DNA from: Pseudomonas sp. QTF5 | GTDB taxonomy: Bacteria > Pseudomonadota > Gammaproteobacteria > Pseudomonadales > Pseudomonadaceae | Assembly (NCBI RefSeq): GCF_000512695.2 | Contig: NZ_AZRW02000030.1 | Coordinates: 5,033-69,032 of the forward strand | Length of the DNA stretch: 64,000 bases | Direction of reading: 5' to 3' | Notes under the pieces: generated by a model | Database searches by the model: none | What the model saw: only the letters and a program-made list of their open reading frames with translations | Told to the model about the DNA's origin: nothing | Position numbers and translations under genes: made by a program | Shown: positions 42,695-51,952 of the stretch, piece after piece | How the letters are laid out: every line of letters begins with the position of its first letter | Position numbering within the stretch: position 1 is the first letter of the stretch

Positions 42695-45600
42695 TTCTCA
42701 ACATTCTTGTAGGTATGAGGTGTCCAGGTGCCCCATTTTGCTTCGTACGTGGCTTTGTTTTGCTCGAAGAGGGCCTGGCGGTCAGCGCTTCTGAGTTTAT
42801 TGAACGACGCCGACAGGTGGTGGTGAATGAACACGTCTTCGGCACAGGCAATGCTCAGGCCGAGTTGCTCGACCCTTCTGCAGTAATCATCGTCTTCGAA
42901 AAAGCCTCGGCCAAAAGCTTCATCCAGTGGGCCGACAGTTTCATAGATCTCGCGGGAAAACATCACACAGAAAAACGCTGCGGTATGAATGTTCTGCACT
43001 TTCCCGATATGGCTGTGGGTGTATTTGGCTGACTCCAGAAGCATCTCTTCCATGTTCTGGTAGCTGATCTGGATCTTGGCTTCGTTACCAATGTTGTTAG
43101 TCACCGGGCCGATAATACCGATATTCTTGTTCCGCTGAAGATGACGGTACAGCGTGCGGATCCAGCCAGGAGTGACGTAGGTATCGTTATTGAGCAGCAC
43201 CAGATACTCGCCCGTTGCCTTGGCAAGGCCGAGGTTGTTGCCGGCAGCAAATCCAGTGTTGTCATCGTTCAGAATGATTTCGCGGTTCGGGGCCTGGGTG
43301 ACCCATTCTCTCAACAGATCCGGCGTACCATCGGCAGACGCATTGTCGACGACGATGATTTCCAGGTTTTCATGGTTGGAGTGCTCGTCCAGGCTGGCGA
43401 GGCAAGCCTTGGTGAGTTCAATGTTGTTATACGTTACTACGATGACACTGACGCGAGGCACTGTGCGGTCCAGTTCGATCCGCTTGATCATTTGTTCTGC
43501 GCGATGACCCCAAGTCTGGTTTCTGGCGAACTGTTGGCGTGCCTGTATACGCTCCGTCGAGTTGACAGCATTCAGCTCTTCGTTAATAGCGCTGATGAAT
43601 GCATCGGTCGTCGGGGCGGCATGCACCAGATTTTCGAATTGCTTGATTTCCGGCAGGTCGACAGAAACGACAGGTTTGCCAGCGCTCAGATATTCATAAA
43701 CCTTGACGGGGTTAGTTGCGAGCGTCAATGGGATTACCTGGAAAGGCAGCAGGCAAACGTCAAACGCGTGAAGGTACTTTGGCAGTTCGCTATAAGGCAT
43801 TTCGCCGGTGAAGGTTACATTGCTTAGATGTGCCAGCTGCGTGCGGGCGCCCACGGTGTCGGCACCGATCATCAGAATGCAGTGCTCCGGGAAGGCCTTG
43901 GCGACGTTTTCCAGAAGTGTCAGATCGAACCATTCAGCGATAGCGCCGTAATAGCCAATTATCTTGCGATTTAGAGGATCCACATACACGTTGGCCGGTT
44001 TGAAGGCGAAGTGGTCGAACTCACCTGCGTTCCTGATCAGAACCCGGCTGTCAGTGTGTTGTGCAACGATTTCATCCAGCCAGGTAGACGTGGTAATGGT
44101 GATGTCGGCGTTACGCATCAGCGCTCGTTCGATCGACAGGACCTCTTCGGATACGTTGCCGAAACCTTCGTGGTGGTCCATGCAGTCGTAAACCAGTTCG
44201 CTGTCTGGAAGCATGGACGAGGTTTCATACCAGAATGGATGCTGGATGAGTGACACTACTTGTTTGGTGTTTGCCCAGTCCAGCACCTGGCCAATCGAGC
44301 CTTTGAGTTGCTCAGCAATATCCACGCCCGGTGCGGTGGTGTAGATCACCGGCGCGCCTTTGACATAGAGGTTGATCTGGAACAGGCGACCGTGTGCATC
44401 GAGTTGTTCGACGTTGAAGCCGCAGCGCGGGTCGTCTACCAGGTTGACCGAAATGTAGAACACCCGGCGACCGGCACCCGCCAGCGCCTGAGCCAGTTGC
44501 TGTGGTCGCTGGTGGCGGAAGTGCCAGTCAATGACACCCCAAAAAATATAGTCGGCAAGACCCTTCTGCTGCGGTGCGGGTCGCAGCTCCGGCAGATCGA
44601 ACAGGCTGCCATTCAGCAGTTGTCCTTTTACCGCGGAGATAGGCGCCTCAATGGCTGCCGAATACGATCGGCGCAGGGCTTTTCTCATCGCGTCCGGTAA
44701 CGGCAGTTTGTGATAAAGGGTTCGGGCCTTGTTTTTCAGCGCGCGTTTGTCGCTTTCTTTAATTCCATGGCGAGCGATACGTAGTGCCAGTCTCAGTGGT
44801 TTGGTGATTTTCCACGAATGACTATTGATCACGGTGCTGTACTGCGTTTCTACCAACTGCAGTTGTTTATTTGTGGTCAGGTTCGCTTCCTCGCTCGCAA
44901 TCAGGGCTGCCTCTTTGCGGGCAAGTTCTGCCTGGTTGATCTCAAGCGCCTGTCTGGCTTCTTCCAGTTCATTTAATTGTGTTTCGACTTGCTGTTGCAT
45001 GGTTGCGAGCCGGATAGCCAGTTCTTCCGAATGCGCGCTGTTTGTCTCGATGTGAATGTTTTTCAGCGAGAGTTTTGCGCTCTGCTGATTATCCAGATTC
45101 GAGTAGACGAGAAGGATTTGCTCGCCGCGCCAGTAATTGGGCTCGTCTTTCGAAGTGTCGACGATGCTGCTATGGGTCAGTGACCAACTACCGAAATGAG
45201 CGGGCACGTTGTCAAAATCGAACGAATAAAAATGCTCGTCGATCAGTTCCTGTTCTCTGAATGGAAGCAGAAGAACAATGAATTGCTTCGCTTTCGAGGA
45301 AATCTGGCTCAGCACTTCCCAAGGCGAGTTGAAATGCTCAAGCGTGTTGGACGAGAACAGTACGTCCCAGGTTTCGCTGGAGCTTTCGCTCAGAAAGTTA
45401 TCGCAAAGGAACTTGCATTGCGGATAGGCGGCTGTTGCCTTTTCGATGGCCTCGGATGAAAAATCCACACCGACAAGACCTGGCAGATTCAGGCGTTTTG
45501 CCAGATTCTGAGTACCATCGCCTTGGGCGCAACCCCAGTCGCACATTGTCAGATTCTGAGTGCTGATCAAGGTGATGAGCCACGACGGAATATTGTTGGC

Positions 45601-45732
45601 CGCTACATCACTGAAGAAAATACTCTGTTCTCTGCCAAAATTTTCTTCCCAATCGTTGGAGAAGCGATAATCCCAGTAGGTTTTGGAGTTGACTTCACCA
45701 GGTTCAATTGCGCTATCAGTAGGTTTTTTCAT
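42691..45732 (-). CDS. Methyltransferase–coiled coil–GT4–GT2 fusion protein
   Basis: A 1013-residue multidomain O-antigen enzyme. Residues 1–215 form a SAM methyltransferase (CDWGCAQGDGT, 64–74; GVDFS). About 235–310 is a Glu/Gln-rich coiled coil, then a basic amphipathic stretch. About 385–740 is a GT-B domain (YDCMDHHEGFGNV, GYYGAIAEWFD, KVYEYLSAGKP). About 758–1013 is a GT2 domain (VSVIVVTYNN, VVDNASADGT, LLNNDTYV, FFEDDDYCRR). Domain order and the adjacent Wzt with a sugar-binding tail suggest it adds sugars and possibly a terminal methyl group to the O-chain. Its start overlaps the wzt stop by four bases. Confidence 0.85.
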   Translation of the reverse strand: MKKPTDSAIEPGEVNSKTYWDYRFSNDWEENFGREQSIFFSDVAANNIPSWLITLISTQNLTMCDWGCAQGDGTQNLAKRLNLPGLVGVDFSSEAIEKATAAYPQCKFLCDNFLSESSSETWDVLFSSNTLEHFNSPWEVLSQISSKAKQFIVLLLPFREQELIDEHFYSFDFDNVPAHFGSWSLTHSSIVDTSKDEPNYWRGEQILLVYSNLDNQQSAKLSLKNIHIETNSAHSEELAIRLATMQQQVETQLNELEEARQALEINQAELARKEAALIASEEANLTTNKQLQLVETQYSTVINSHSWKITKPLRLALRIARHGIKESDKRALKNKARTLYHKLPLPDAMRKALRRSYSAAIEAPISAVKGQLLNGSLFDLPELRPAPQQKGLADYIFWGVIDWHFRHQRPQQLAQALAGAGRRVFYISVNLVDDPRCGFNVEQLDAHGRLFQINLYVKGAPVIYTTAPGVDIAEQLKGSIGQVLDWANTKQVVSLIQHPFWYETSSMLPDSELVYDCMDHHEGFGNVSEEVLSIERALMRNADITITTSTWLDEIVAQHTDSRVLIRNAGEFDHFAFKPANVYVDPLNRKIIGYYGAIAEWFDLTLLENVAKAFPEHCILMIGADTVGARTQLAHLSNVTFTGEMPYSELPKYLHAFDVCLLPFQVIPLTLATNPVKVYEYLSAGKPVVSVDLPEIKQFENLVHAAPTTDAFISAINEELNAVNSTERIQARQQFARNQTWGHRAEQMIKRIELDRTVPRVSVIVVTYNNIELTKACLASLDEHSNHENLEIIVVDNASADGTPDLLREWVTQAPNREIILNDDNTGFAAGNNLGLAKATGEYLVLLNNDTYVTPGWIRTLYRHLQRNKNIGIIGPVTNNIGNEAKIQISYQNMEEMLLESAKYTHSHIGKVQNIHTAAFFCVMFSREIYETVGPLDEAFGRGFFEDDDYCRRVEQLGLSIACAEDVFIHHHLSASFNKLRSADRQALFEQNKATYEAKWGTWTPHTYKNVEK

Positions 45733-47009
45733 GGTGTAAGTGCTCCTTTACTCACTGCATTATTTTCAATGGCAATCGAGATTCTGGGCATGAATTGCCC
45801 TGATGAATTACTGATGAAGGATGAAGAGAAATACTGTGCACCTTCCAGATATTCGTAGTAATGAATTGCCGCTGAAGTTCTATTCTCGATCGCTGCCACT
45901 AACAGATAGTCCCCCGAGCACAAATAGTTATCGACCTCGAAAATCACTTCTTGGCCGGCTCCACTATCTTGGGTAAAAGTCAGTCTTTCATTCCAGGTAC
46001 TGCCAACGATCAGGTCGCTGCCCGAGAGGTTCTTGAGGGAAAACGACACCGATAGCCCTTCAGTGGACTTCAGTTGATGGGTGTGAAATCTGACTTTCAC
46101 AATCATCTTCTCGTGGTCAGTGAACAAATTCTTTCGCACGCCCGCGGCGTCATAAATCCCGGCAGAATCGATGATGCCAATATGCGAGCCCCAATGGTTG
46201 ATGGGCTGCTGCGCCTCTCGAGGCTGAGGTACTGTCTCGATCGAGATTGCTTCGACGCTTTTGTCGGGCGTGCGATTGAACAGGTGCTCGGTGTATTGGG
46301 CTGTCACGGGGAACACGTCACCCAGTGCGCGGACGCACCCCTTGTCCAGCCACAATGCGCGATCACATAGTGTGCGAACAGCCGCCACATCGTGGGACAC
46401 AAAAAGGATGCTGACCCCGGAATCTTTCATCTGCTTGATACGGTCCAGGCATTTGGCCTGAAACCGTGCATCGCCGACGGACAGAGCTTCGTCGACCACC
46501 AGGATACTGGGCTTCGTATGCACGGCTACGGAAAATGCGAGCCGAACATACATACCCGATGAATAGGTTTTAACCGGCTGATTGATAAACTCGCCAATTT
46601 CCGCGAACTCTTCTATTGCCGCATAAGATGCATTGATTTCTTCGAGAGTGAGACCCAAAATCGCGGCATTCAGGTAGACGTTTTCTTTACCTGTGAATTC
46701 CGGGTTAAAACCGGCGCCGAGTTCCAGCAGCGCTGCGACGCGGCCGCGTACGCTGATTTCACCTGAGCTTGGGTTCAAGGTGCCGCAGAGCATTTGCAGA
46801 AGCGTGGACTTGCCGGAGCCATTGCTTCCAATAATACCGACGGTTTCGCCCGCTTTTACTTCGAACGAGGCACTTTTCAGGGCCCAGAACTCGTGAAAGT
46901 ATTTGCGTTTTCCTCTGAACAGCATTTGCAAAAGTCGTTTGTGCGGTTTGTCATAGACTTCATAGCACTTGCTGAGGTTTTCAACCTTGATCGCAGACTC
47001 AGAGTACAT
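45729..47009 (-). CDS. wzt: O-antigen ABC exporter ATPase with carbohydrate-binding C terminus
   Basis: A 426-residue protein. Residues 1–245 form the ATPase (Walker A GSNGSGKST, signature YSSGMYVRLAFSVAV, Walker B ILVVDEALSVGD). Residues about 280–426 form a beta-sandwich resembling the Wzt C-terminal domain that recognises the O-antigen non-reducing end in E. coli O8/O9a. Start ATG 47009 (MYSESAIKVENLSK) overlaps wzm by 11 bases; a longer start at 47072 only reads wzm sequence. With Wzm it exports the finished lipid-linked chain. Confidence 0.93.
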   Translation of the reverse strand: MYSESAIKVENLSKCYEVYDKPHKRLLQMLFRGKRKYFHEFWALKSASFEVKAGETVGIIGSNGSGKSTLLQMLCGTLNPSSGEISVRGRVAALLELGAGFNPEFTGKENVYLNAAILGLTLEEINASYAAIEEFAEIGEFINQPVKTYSSGMYVRLAFSVAVHTKPSILVVDEALSVGDARFQAKCLDRIKQMKDSGVSILFVSHDVAAVRTLCDRALWLDKGCVRALGDVFPVTAQYTEHLFNRTPDKSVEAISIETVPQPREAQQPINHWGSHIGIIDSAGIYDAAGVRKNLFTDHEKMIVKVRFHTHQLKSTEGLSVSFSLKNLSGSDLIVGSTWNERLTFTQDSGAGQEVIFEVDNYLCSGDYLLVAAIENRTSAAIHYYEYLEGAQYFSSSFISNSSGQFMPRISIAIENNAVSKGALTP

Positions 47010-47820
47010 CGGCGAACCCCTTGCGTGTTTTTTGAAACCAGGCAAAGCCACACCAGGCAACCACGGTGCCAATGATGAACATAACGATCCAGGTCTTGAG
47101 GTCTGGCAGCTCGCCGAATATCAGCACATTGCGACTTTGTTCGATGATGTAAGCCAATGGATTGATCCGAATCCAGAATTGATATTTTTCCGGCAGGGCG
47201 GTTATCGGAAAGAAGACAGCGGACATGAACAGCATGACGGTGGAAAACATTACCGTTATCTGGCTGATGTCTCGCAGGTAAACGCCCAAGGAGGCGAACA
47301 GCCAACTCATTCCCATAATGCCCAGAAAAAGCGGCAATACGACGATTGGCAGCAGCAGTGCAGTGACCGGAATACTGTGATTAATGATGAGCTGGGCGAG
47401 CAACAGTACGATCAGGCTGATGGCGGCATGGAACAGTGCCGAAGTAAAGGCAACCCACGGTAATACCTCAAGGGGGAACACTACCTTCTTGACGTAGCTG
47501 ACATTGGACGTTATCAGTCCTGGGGATCTGTTAATGCATTCGGCAAACAGGCCATGAATGAAAAGCCCGACAAAGAGAATAATTGCAAAGTCGGTTTTAC
47601 TTTCTGTCTCTGATACACCCCAGCGGGCTTTGAACACTACCGAAAAAACAAAGGTGTAAATAATCAACATCAATATAGGGTTGAAGAAAGACCACGACAA
47701 ACCCAAAGTAGAACCGCGGTATCGGCCAAGCACTTCGCGCTTACTTAGCTGCATTATCAGGCGTTTGTTGCGCCAGAAGCTACTTATCATTTCTATAGGA
47801 TGTGCTGAGTAATTTTGCAT
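46999..47820 (-). CDS. wzm: O-antigen ABC exporter permease
   Basis: A 273-residue ABC-2 permease with six membrane helices and the family segment KREVLGRYRGSTLGLSWSFFNPILMLIIY near residue 25. It forms the channel for undecaprenyl-diphosphate-linked O-antigen export together with Wzt. First gene of the left-going operon; the upstream 655-base region should hold its promoter. Confidence 0.93.
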   Translation of the reverse strand: MQNYSAHPIEMISSFWRNKRLIMQLSKREVLGRYRGSTLGLSWSFFNPILMLIIYTFVFSVVFKARWGVSETESKTDFAIILFVGLFIHGLFAECINRSPGLITSNVSYVKKVVFPLEVLPWVAFTSALFHAAISLIVLLLAQLIINHSIPVTALLLPIVVLPLFLGIMGMSWLFASLGVYLRDISQITVMFSTVMLFMSAVFFPITALPEKYQFWIRINPLAYIIEQSRNVLIFGELPDLKTWIVMFIIGTVVAWCGFAWFQKTRKGFADVL

Positions 47821-48475
47821 CAGTAGTTTGACTCGACTTCTTGTGCTGGTGGCCGATAAACGTTGAATCTGGACGGCGCGGGAATGTCAATTACTTGTCG
47901 GGCAAGGTTAGGAACTGCCTCCAAAGTGTTGCTTACTATGCCAATCCATGCGTTTTTTCGCCTTGATAGGGACGAGGATGCTGCTCAACGGCTTGGCCAA
48001 GCCTGTGAGCTCAACGTCTCAACCGTGTCGCGCATGGTATCGTATTGGCCCATGCTTTTTCACCCTGTAATCGCCGTTTTCAATGCCCAGTCCTCTGTTT
48101 ATTGGCGCTCCGGCTTCTGCCTGTCGTCTTTGCAGCATTTGCCAAGGGTTTCGGCGAGTGTGCGGGTGCCGAAGAGAGACTGCCTCGACCTCGCGATATC
48201 CGACTATATTCTTTTTAACCGGCAGGCATCGACTGCGGCGCGAGGGGCATGGATCGCAGTTTTGTCTGGACAAGTGCTTGCGCAACGATATCGGCAGTGC
48301 CTGGTCAGACTAATGCAGGTAAGCATCGACGGGTCAGCAAATGGCAACCATTCTTGAAAACTCTTCATTGTTTCAAGCCGTGACAATCAAATTTTCCGTA
48401 GCTGTGAATTTTCAATTACGTACAATAACGCATCGGATTTTGCGAGGGGGCGTCGTCGGAAACGACTGAATATTT
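47821..48475. other. Long intergenic region between wzm and wbpM, possible decayed gene
   Basis: 655 bases with no convincing intact gene. It must hold the divergent promoters of wzm and wbpM; TACAAT (48421–48426) is a −10 candidate for wbpM. On the plus strand a frame at about 47945–48040 reads AAQRLGQACELNVSTVSR, like a helix-turn-helix, and later DLAISDYILF resembles a LysR effector-domain segment, but lengths and spacing do not fit a working regulator. Confidence 0.4.
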
Positions 48476-50470
48476 ATGGATAATTTTAGAGTTTTTTTGC
48501 TGAGCCTGCCTCGTCGGCAAAAAAGGCTGCTTCAAGTGGCAACTGACTGCATTCTGGTGTGGATTGCGCTCTGGCTGGCCTTCATAGTTCGTCTTGGCAT
48601 TGATGATATGTACAACCCGCTACGGGTTCATTTCTGGCTTTTTGTTTGTGCGCCGCTGGTTGCCATCCCGCTTTTCATACGCTTTGGCATGTATCGGGCC
48701 GTTATGCGTTACTTCGGTAACGATGCGCTCATTGCAATTATCAAAGCGGTTAGCCTGTCATCGCTGATCCTCGCGGTTGTCGTCTATTGGTACAGCAACC
48801 ACCAAGCCGTCGTCCCGCGTTCCATCATCTTCAACTACTGGTGGCTAAGCCTCGTCATCATCGGCGGCCTGCGCCTGTGCATGCGCCAGTACTTCATGGG
48901 CGACTGGTTCACCGCCGCCCAGCACGTGCCGTTCACCAGCCGCGACGATGGTGTCACCAAAGTCGCAATCTACGGCGCAGGCGTGGCAGGCAATCAGTTG
49001 GTTGCTGCGTTGCGCATGGGACGGGTGATGCGCCCCGTGGCATTCATTGACGACGACTCCAGCATCGCCGATCGCTCTATCTCTGGCCTCCAGGTTTACA
49101 AACCCAAACACATTCAACAGATGATCGATGTCACCGGCGCCCAGGAAATCCTCCTGGCCCTACCGTCATCCACCCGCGCACGACGCCGGGAAATCCTCAA
49201 TCTCCTGGAAGCTTATCCCCTTCACGTACGAAGCGTGCCGAACTTCACCGATCTGGCCAGCGGCCGGGTCAAGGTTGAGGACATTCAGGAAGTGGATATT
49301 GCGGACTTGCTGGGCCGCGACGCCGTGCCAGCGCAGGCCGATTTGCTTGAACGTTGTATCAAAGGCAAGACAGTGATGGTGACTGGCGCCGGCGGTTCGA
49401 TCGGTTCGGAGCTGTGCCGGCAGATCTTCTTGCTTGGCCCGACCACGCTTTTGCTGTTTGAGCACAGTGAGTTCAATCTTTACAGCATCCTGTCGGAACT
49501 GGAGCAGCGCGGCTGCCGTGAGTCGGTGTCGGTCAAGTTGTTGCCCATACTCGGTTCCATCCGTCACCCGCACAAACTGCTCGATGTGATGAAGACTTGG
49601 CGCGTAGATACTGTCTATCACGCGGCTGCTTATAAACATGTGCCAATGGTCGAGCATAATATCGCTGAGGGCGTGCTCAACAATGTCATCGGCACGTTGA
49701 ACACCGCTCAGGCTGCCTTGCAGTCGGGTGTGGCCAACTTCGTGCTGATCTCCACCGATAAAGCCGTACGCCCGACCAACATCATGGGCAGCACCAAGCG
49801 TCTGGCGGAGTTGACCCTTCAGGCCCTCAGTCGTGAAATCGCCCCCGTGCTGTTTGGCGACAAGGCCAATGTTTCCCGGGTCAATAAAACCCGTTTCACC
49901 ATGGTGCGTTTTGGCAATGTGTTGGGATCGTCCGGTTCGGTGATTCCGTTGTTCCATAGCCAGATCAAGTCCGGTGGTCCGCTGACGGTCACGCACCCGA
50001 AAATCACCCGTTATTTCATGACTATCCCTGAAGCCGCGCAACTGGTGATCCAGGCCGGTTCCATGGGGCAGGGCGGTGATGTGTTCGTGCTGGACATGGG
50101 GGAACCGGTGAAGATCATCGAACTGGCGGAGAAGATGATTCATCTGTCCGGTTTGAGCATCCGCTCGGAAAAGAACCTGCACGGTGACATTTCCATTGAG
50201 TTCACGGGCCTGCGTCCGGGCGAGAAGCTCTACGAAGAGTTGCTGATCGGGGATAACGTTGCTGCGACGCCGCATCCGATGATCATGACCGCCAATGAAG
50301 ACCACCTGCCCTGGGACGTGCTCAAGGGCCGTTTGACCGAGCTGTTGTTGGCTGTCGAGCAGGATGATTACTCCCGCGTGCGCCAGCTCCTGCGTGAAAC
50401 GGTCAGCGGCTACACCCCTGATGGGGAAATTGTCGACTGGATCCACCAGCAACGTCGTCTCGAGCCCTGA
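48476..50470 (+). CDS. wbpM: UDP-sugar 4,6-dehydratase, membrane-bound (WbpM-like)
   Basis: A 664-residue protein. Residues 1–120 hold four membrane helices, about 150–260 a CoA-binding/Rossmann-like domain, and 290–610 the catalytic SDR domain with TGAGGSIGSELCRQI, LISTDKAVRPTN and the unusual MGSTK (Met replacing Tyr of YxxxK, as in WbpM). It converts UDP-GlcNAc to UDP-4-keto-6-deoxy-GlcNAc for QuiNAc or FucNAc synthesis. Length matches P. aeruginosa WbpM (665). Followed by comEA as in PA3141–PA3140. Confidence 0.94.
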   Translation: MDNFRVFLLSLPRRQKRLLQVATDCILVWIALWLAFIVRLGIDDMYNPLRVHFWLFVCAPLVAIPLFIRFGMYRAVMRYFGNDALIAIIKAVSLSSLILAVVVYWYSNHQAVVPRSIIFNYWWLSLVIIGGLRLCMRQYFMGDWFTAAQHVPFTSRDDGVTKVAIYGAGVAGNQLVAALRMGRVMRPVAFIDDDSSIADRSISGLQVYKPKHIQQMIDVTGAQEILLALPSSTRARRREILNLLEAYPLHVRSVPNFTDLASGRVKVEDIQEVDIADLLGRDAVPAQADLLERCIKGKTVMVTGAGGSIGSELCRQIFLLGPTTLLLFEHSEFNLYSILSELEQRGCRESVSVKLLPILGSIRHPHKLLDVMKTWRVDTVYHAAAYKHVPMVEHNIAEGVLNNVIGTLNTAQAALQSGVANFVLISTDKAVRPTNIMGSTKRLAELTLQALSREIAPVLFGDKANVSRVNKTRFTMVRFGNVLGSSGSVIPLFHSQIKSGGPLTVTHPKITRYFMTIPEAAQLVIQAGSMGQGGDVFVLDMGEPVKIIELAEKMIHLSGLSIRSEKNLHGDISIEFTGLRPGEKLYEELLIGDNVAATPHPMIMTANEDHLPWDVLKGRLTELLLAVEQDDYSRVRQLLRETVSGYTPDGEIVDWIHQQRRLEP

Positions 50471-50533
50471 TTGTTTCACATCCTGTAACGGACACATTTT
50501 TGACAGCTCCATCACATCGCCTAAGTTTAGGAG

Positions 50534-50555
50534 GCAGCTTCGGAAAAGCTGCTTT
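50534..50555 (+). terminator. Weak hairpin between wbpM and comEA
   Basis: GCAGCTT (50534–50540), loop CGGAA, AAGCTGC (50546–50552), then TTTCTC. It could end part of the wbpM transcript. The T-run is short, so confidence is limited. Confidence 0.45.
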
Positions 50556-50582
50556 CTCAATCGATGTCATGGAGCTTCATTT

Positions 50583-50918
50583 ATGCGTACTGGCTATTTC
50601 TACTCTCTGGTTTTTGCCCTGCTCACCAGCGCTTCTATTGCGGCCATTGCTGCACCGACAGCGGCGCCGCAGGCTGCCAAGGCACCCTTGATGCTGGATG
50701 CTGCCGCCAAGGCTCAAACTGCCAAGGTCGATCTCAATGGGGCTGATGCGCCGACTCTGCAGCGCGAGTTGTCCGGGATTGGTGAGGCCAAGGCCAAGGC
50801 GATTGTTGCGTATCGTGAGAGTAATGGGCCATTTTCGTCTGTCGACGAATTGTTGGAAGTGAAAGGGATCGGCAAAGCCATTCTGGACAAGAATCGCGAG
50901 AAACTGGAAGTGAACTAA
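50583..50918 (+). CDS. ComEA-family helix-hairpin-helix protein
   Basis: A 111-residue secreted protein: signal peptide (about 1–24, ending SIAAIAA), an Ala-rich linker, then a double helix-hairpin-helix DNA-binding domain (VDLNGADAPTLQREL, GIGEAKAKAIVAYR, KGIGKAILDKN). Such proteins bind DNA in the periplasm; in competent bacteria ComEA draws in transforming DNA. Natural competence is not proven here. Position after wbpM is conserved in pseudomonads. Confidence 0.9.
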   Translation: MRTGYFYSLVFALLTSASIAAIAAPTAAPQAAKAPLMLDAAAKAQTAKVDLNGADAPTLQRELSGIGEAKAKAIVAYRESNGPFSSVDELLEVKGIGKAILDKNREKLEVN

Positions 50919-50938
50919 GCTTGTAAGTCCATGCCAAT

Positions 50939-50965
50939 AGGCCGGTCATTGACCGGCCTTTTTGC
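50939..50965 (+). terminator. comEA terminator
   Basis: AGGCCGGTCA–TTGACCGGCCTTTTT, a strong stem with U-run starting 20 bases after the comEA stop. It marks the right end of the O-antigen region. Confidence 0.9.
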
Positions 50966-51125
50966 TTATTGCCGCAGAGGGTGATGTGACGCCTTTCATC
51001 GGAGGGTGAAAAATTACGGCTATCATATGGCGCTTAAATTATGCCTATAATAAATTCATCATTTGCTGAAGTGCTCTGACATTCAGGCGCTTTGCCTTCC
51101 TCAAGCATCCCCATGGAGCATTGTC

Positions 51126-51920
51126 ATGAATTCTGTCCAGACCCAAGGTACGGCCCTCGTCACCGGTGCTTCTTCCGGCATTGGTGCGGTTTACGCGGAG
51201 CGGTTGGCGGCGCGTGGTTTTGATTTGTTGCTGGTGGCCCGTGATCTGGAACGGCTGGAGGCCGCCGCGAGCAAGTTGCGCGCCGCGCATGGTGTTCAGG
51301 TGGAAGTGCTGAAGGCGGATCTGACGCTAAAGGATGATGTGCTGAAACTCGAGCAGCGTCTGCGCAGCGATTCGAGTATCAGTCTGTTGCTGAACAACGC
51401 CGGTGTCGCGGCGGACGGTTTGCTCGCCAATGCGAATATGGATCAGCTGGAGCGATTGATTCAACTGAACGTCACCACAGTGACGCGGTTGGCCTCGGCG
51501 GAGGCGGCCGGTTTTTCCAAGGCGGGTCGCGGGACGATCATTAACATCGCCTCCGTGGTGGCGTTGTTTCCGGAGCGGTTCAATGCGACGTACAGCGCAA
51601 GCAAAGCTTACGTGTTGAGCCTGACTCAGTCGTTGAACGCGGAGCTTGCGGGCACCGGCGTCCAGGTTCAAGCGGTGTTGCCGGGCGTAACACGCACCGA
51701 GATTTTGGAGCGCTCCGGTATCGATGCGTCCCAGATTCCGGCGGACATGATCATGGAGGCGGGGGAGATGGTTGACGCGGCATTGTCGGGTCTGGATCAG
51801 GGTGAGTTGATCACCATTCCTTCGTTGCCGAATGCCTCCGAGTGGGAGGCCTTTATGGCGGCGCGTCATGCGATGGCGCCGAATCTGTCCAGAAGCACGG
51901 CCGCCACGCGTTACAAGTGA
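51126..51920 (+). CDS. Short-chain dehydrogenase/reductase
   Basis: A 264-residue classical SDR: NADP-type TGASSGIGAVYAERL, NNAG, INIASVVA (Ser) and YSASK. ATG 51126 has GGAG about eight bases upstream. Followed after 32 bases by a FabF-like synthase, which suggests a ketoreductase acting on acyl or polyketide-like chains, but many SDRs have unrelated substrates. It is not the housekeeping FabG. Confidence 0.82.
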   Translation: MNSVQTQGTALVTGASSGIGAVYAERLAARGFDLLLVARDLERLEAAASKLRAAHGVQVEVLKADLTLKDDVLKLEQRLRSDSSISLLLNNAGVAADGLLANANMDQLERLIQLNVTTVTRLASAEAAGFSKAGRGTIINIASVVALFPERFNATYSASKAYVLSLTQSLNAELAGTGVQVQAVLPGVTRTEILERSGIDASQIPADMIMEAGEMVDAALSGLDQGELITIPSLPNASEWEAFMAARHAMAPNLSRSTAATRYK

Positions 51921-51952
51921 GGCGCCATGAATCGGCTTGAGGTATTTGCGCT

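Noticed and set aside
47863..48357. 164-residue plus-strand frame in the wzm–wbpM spacer as an intact gene
   Set aside because: No good ribosome site or domain of normal length; at most a decayed gene, listed as such.
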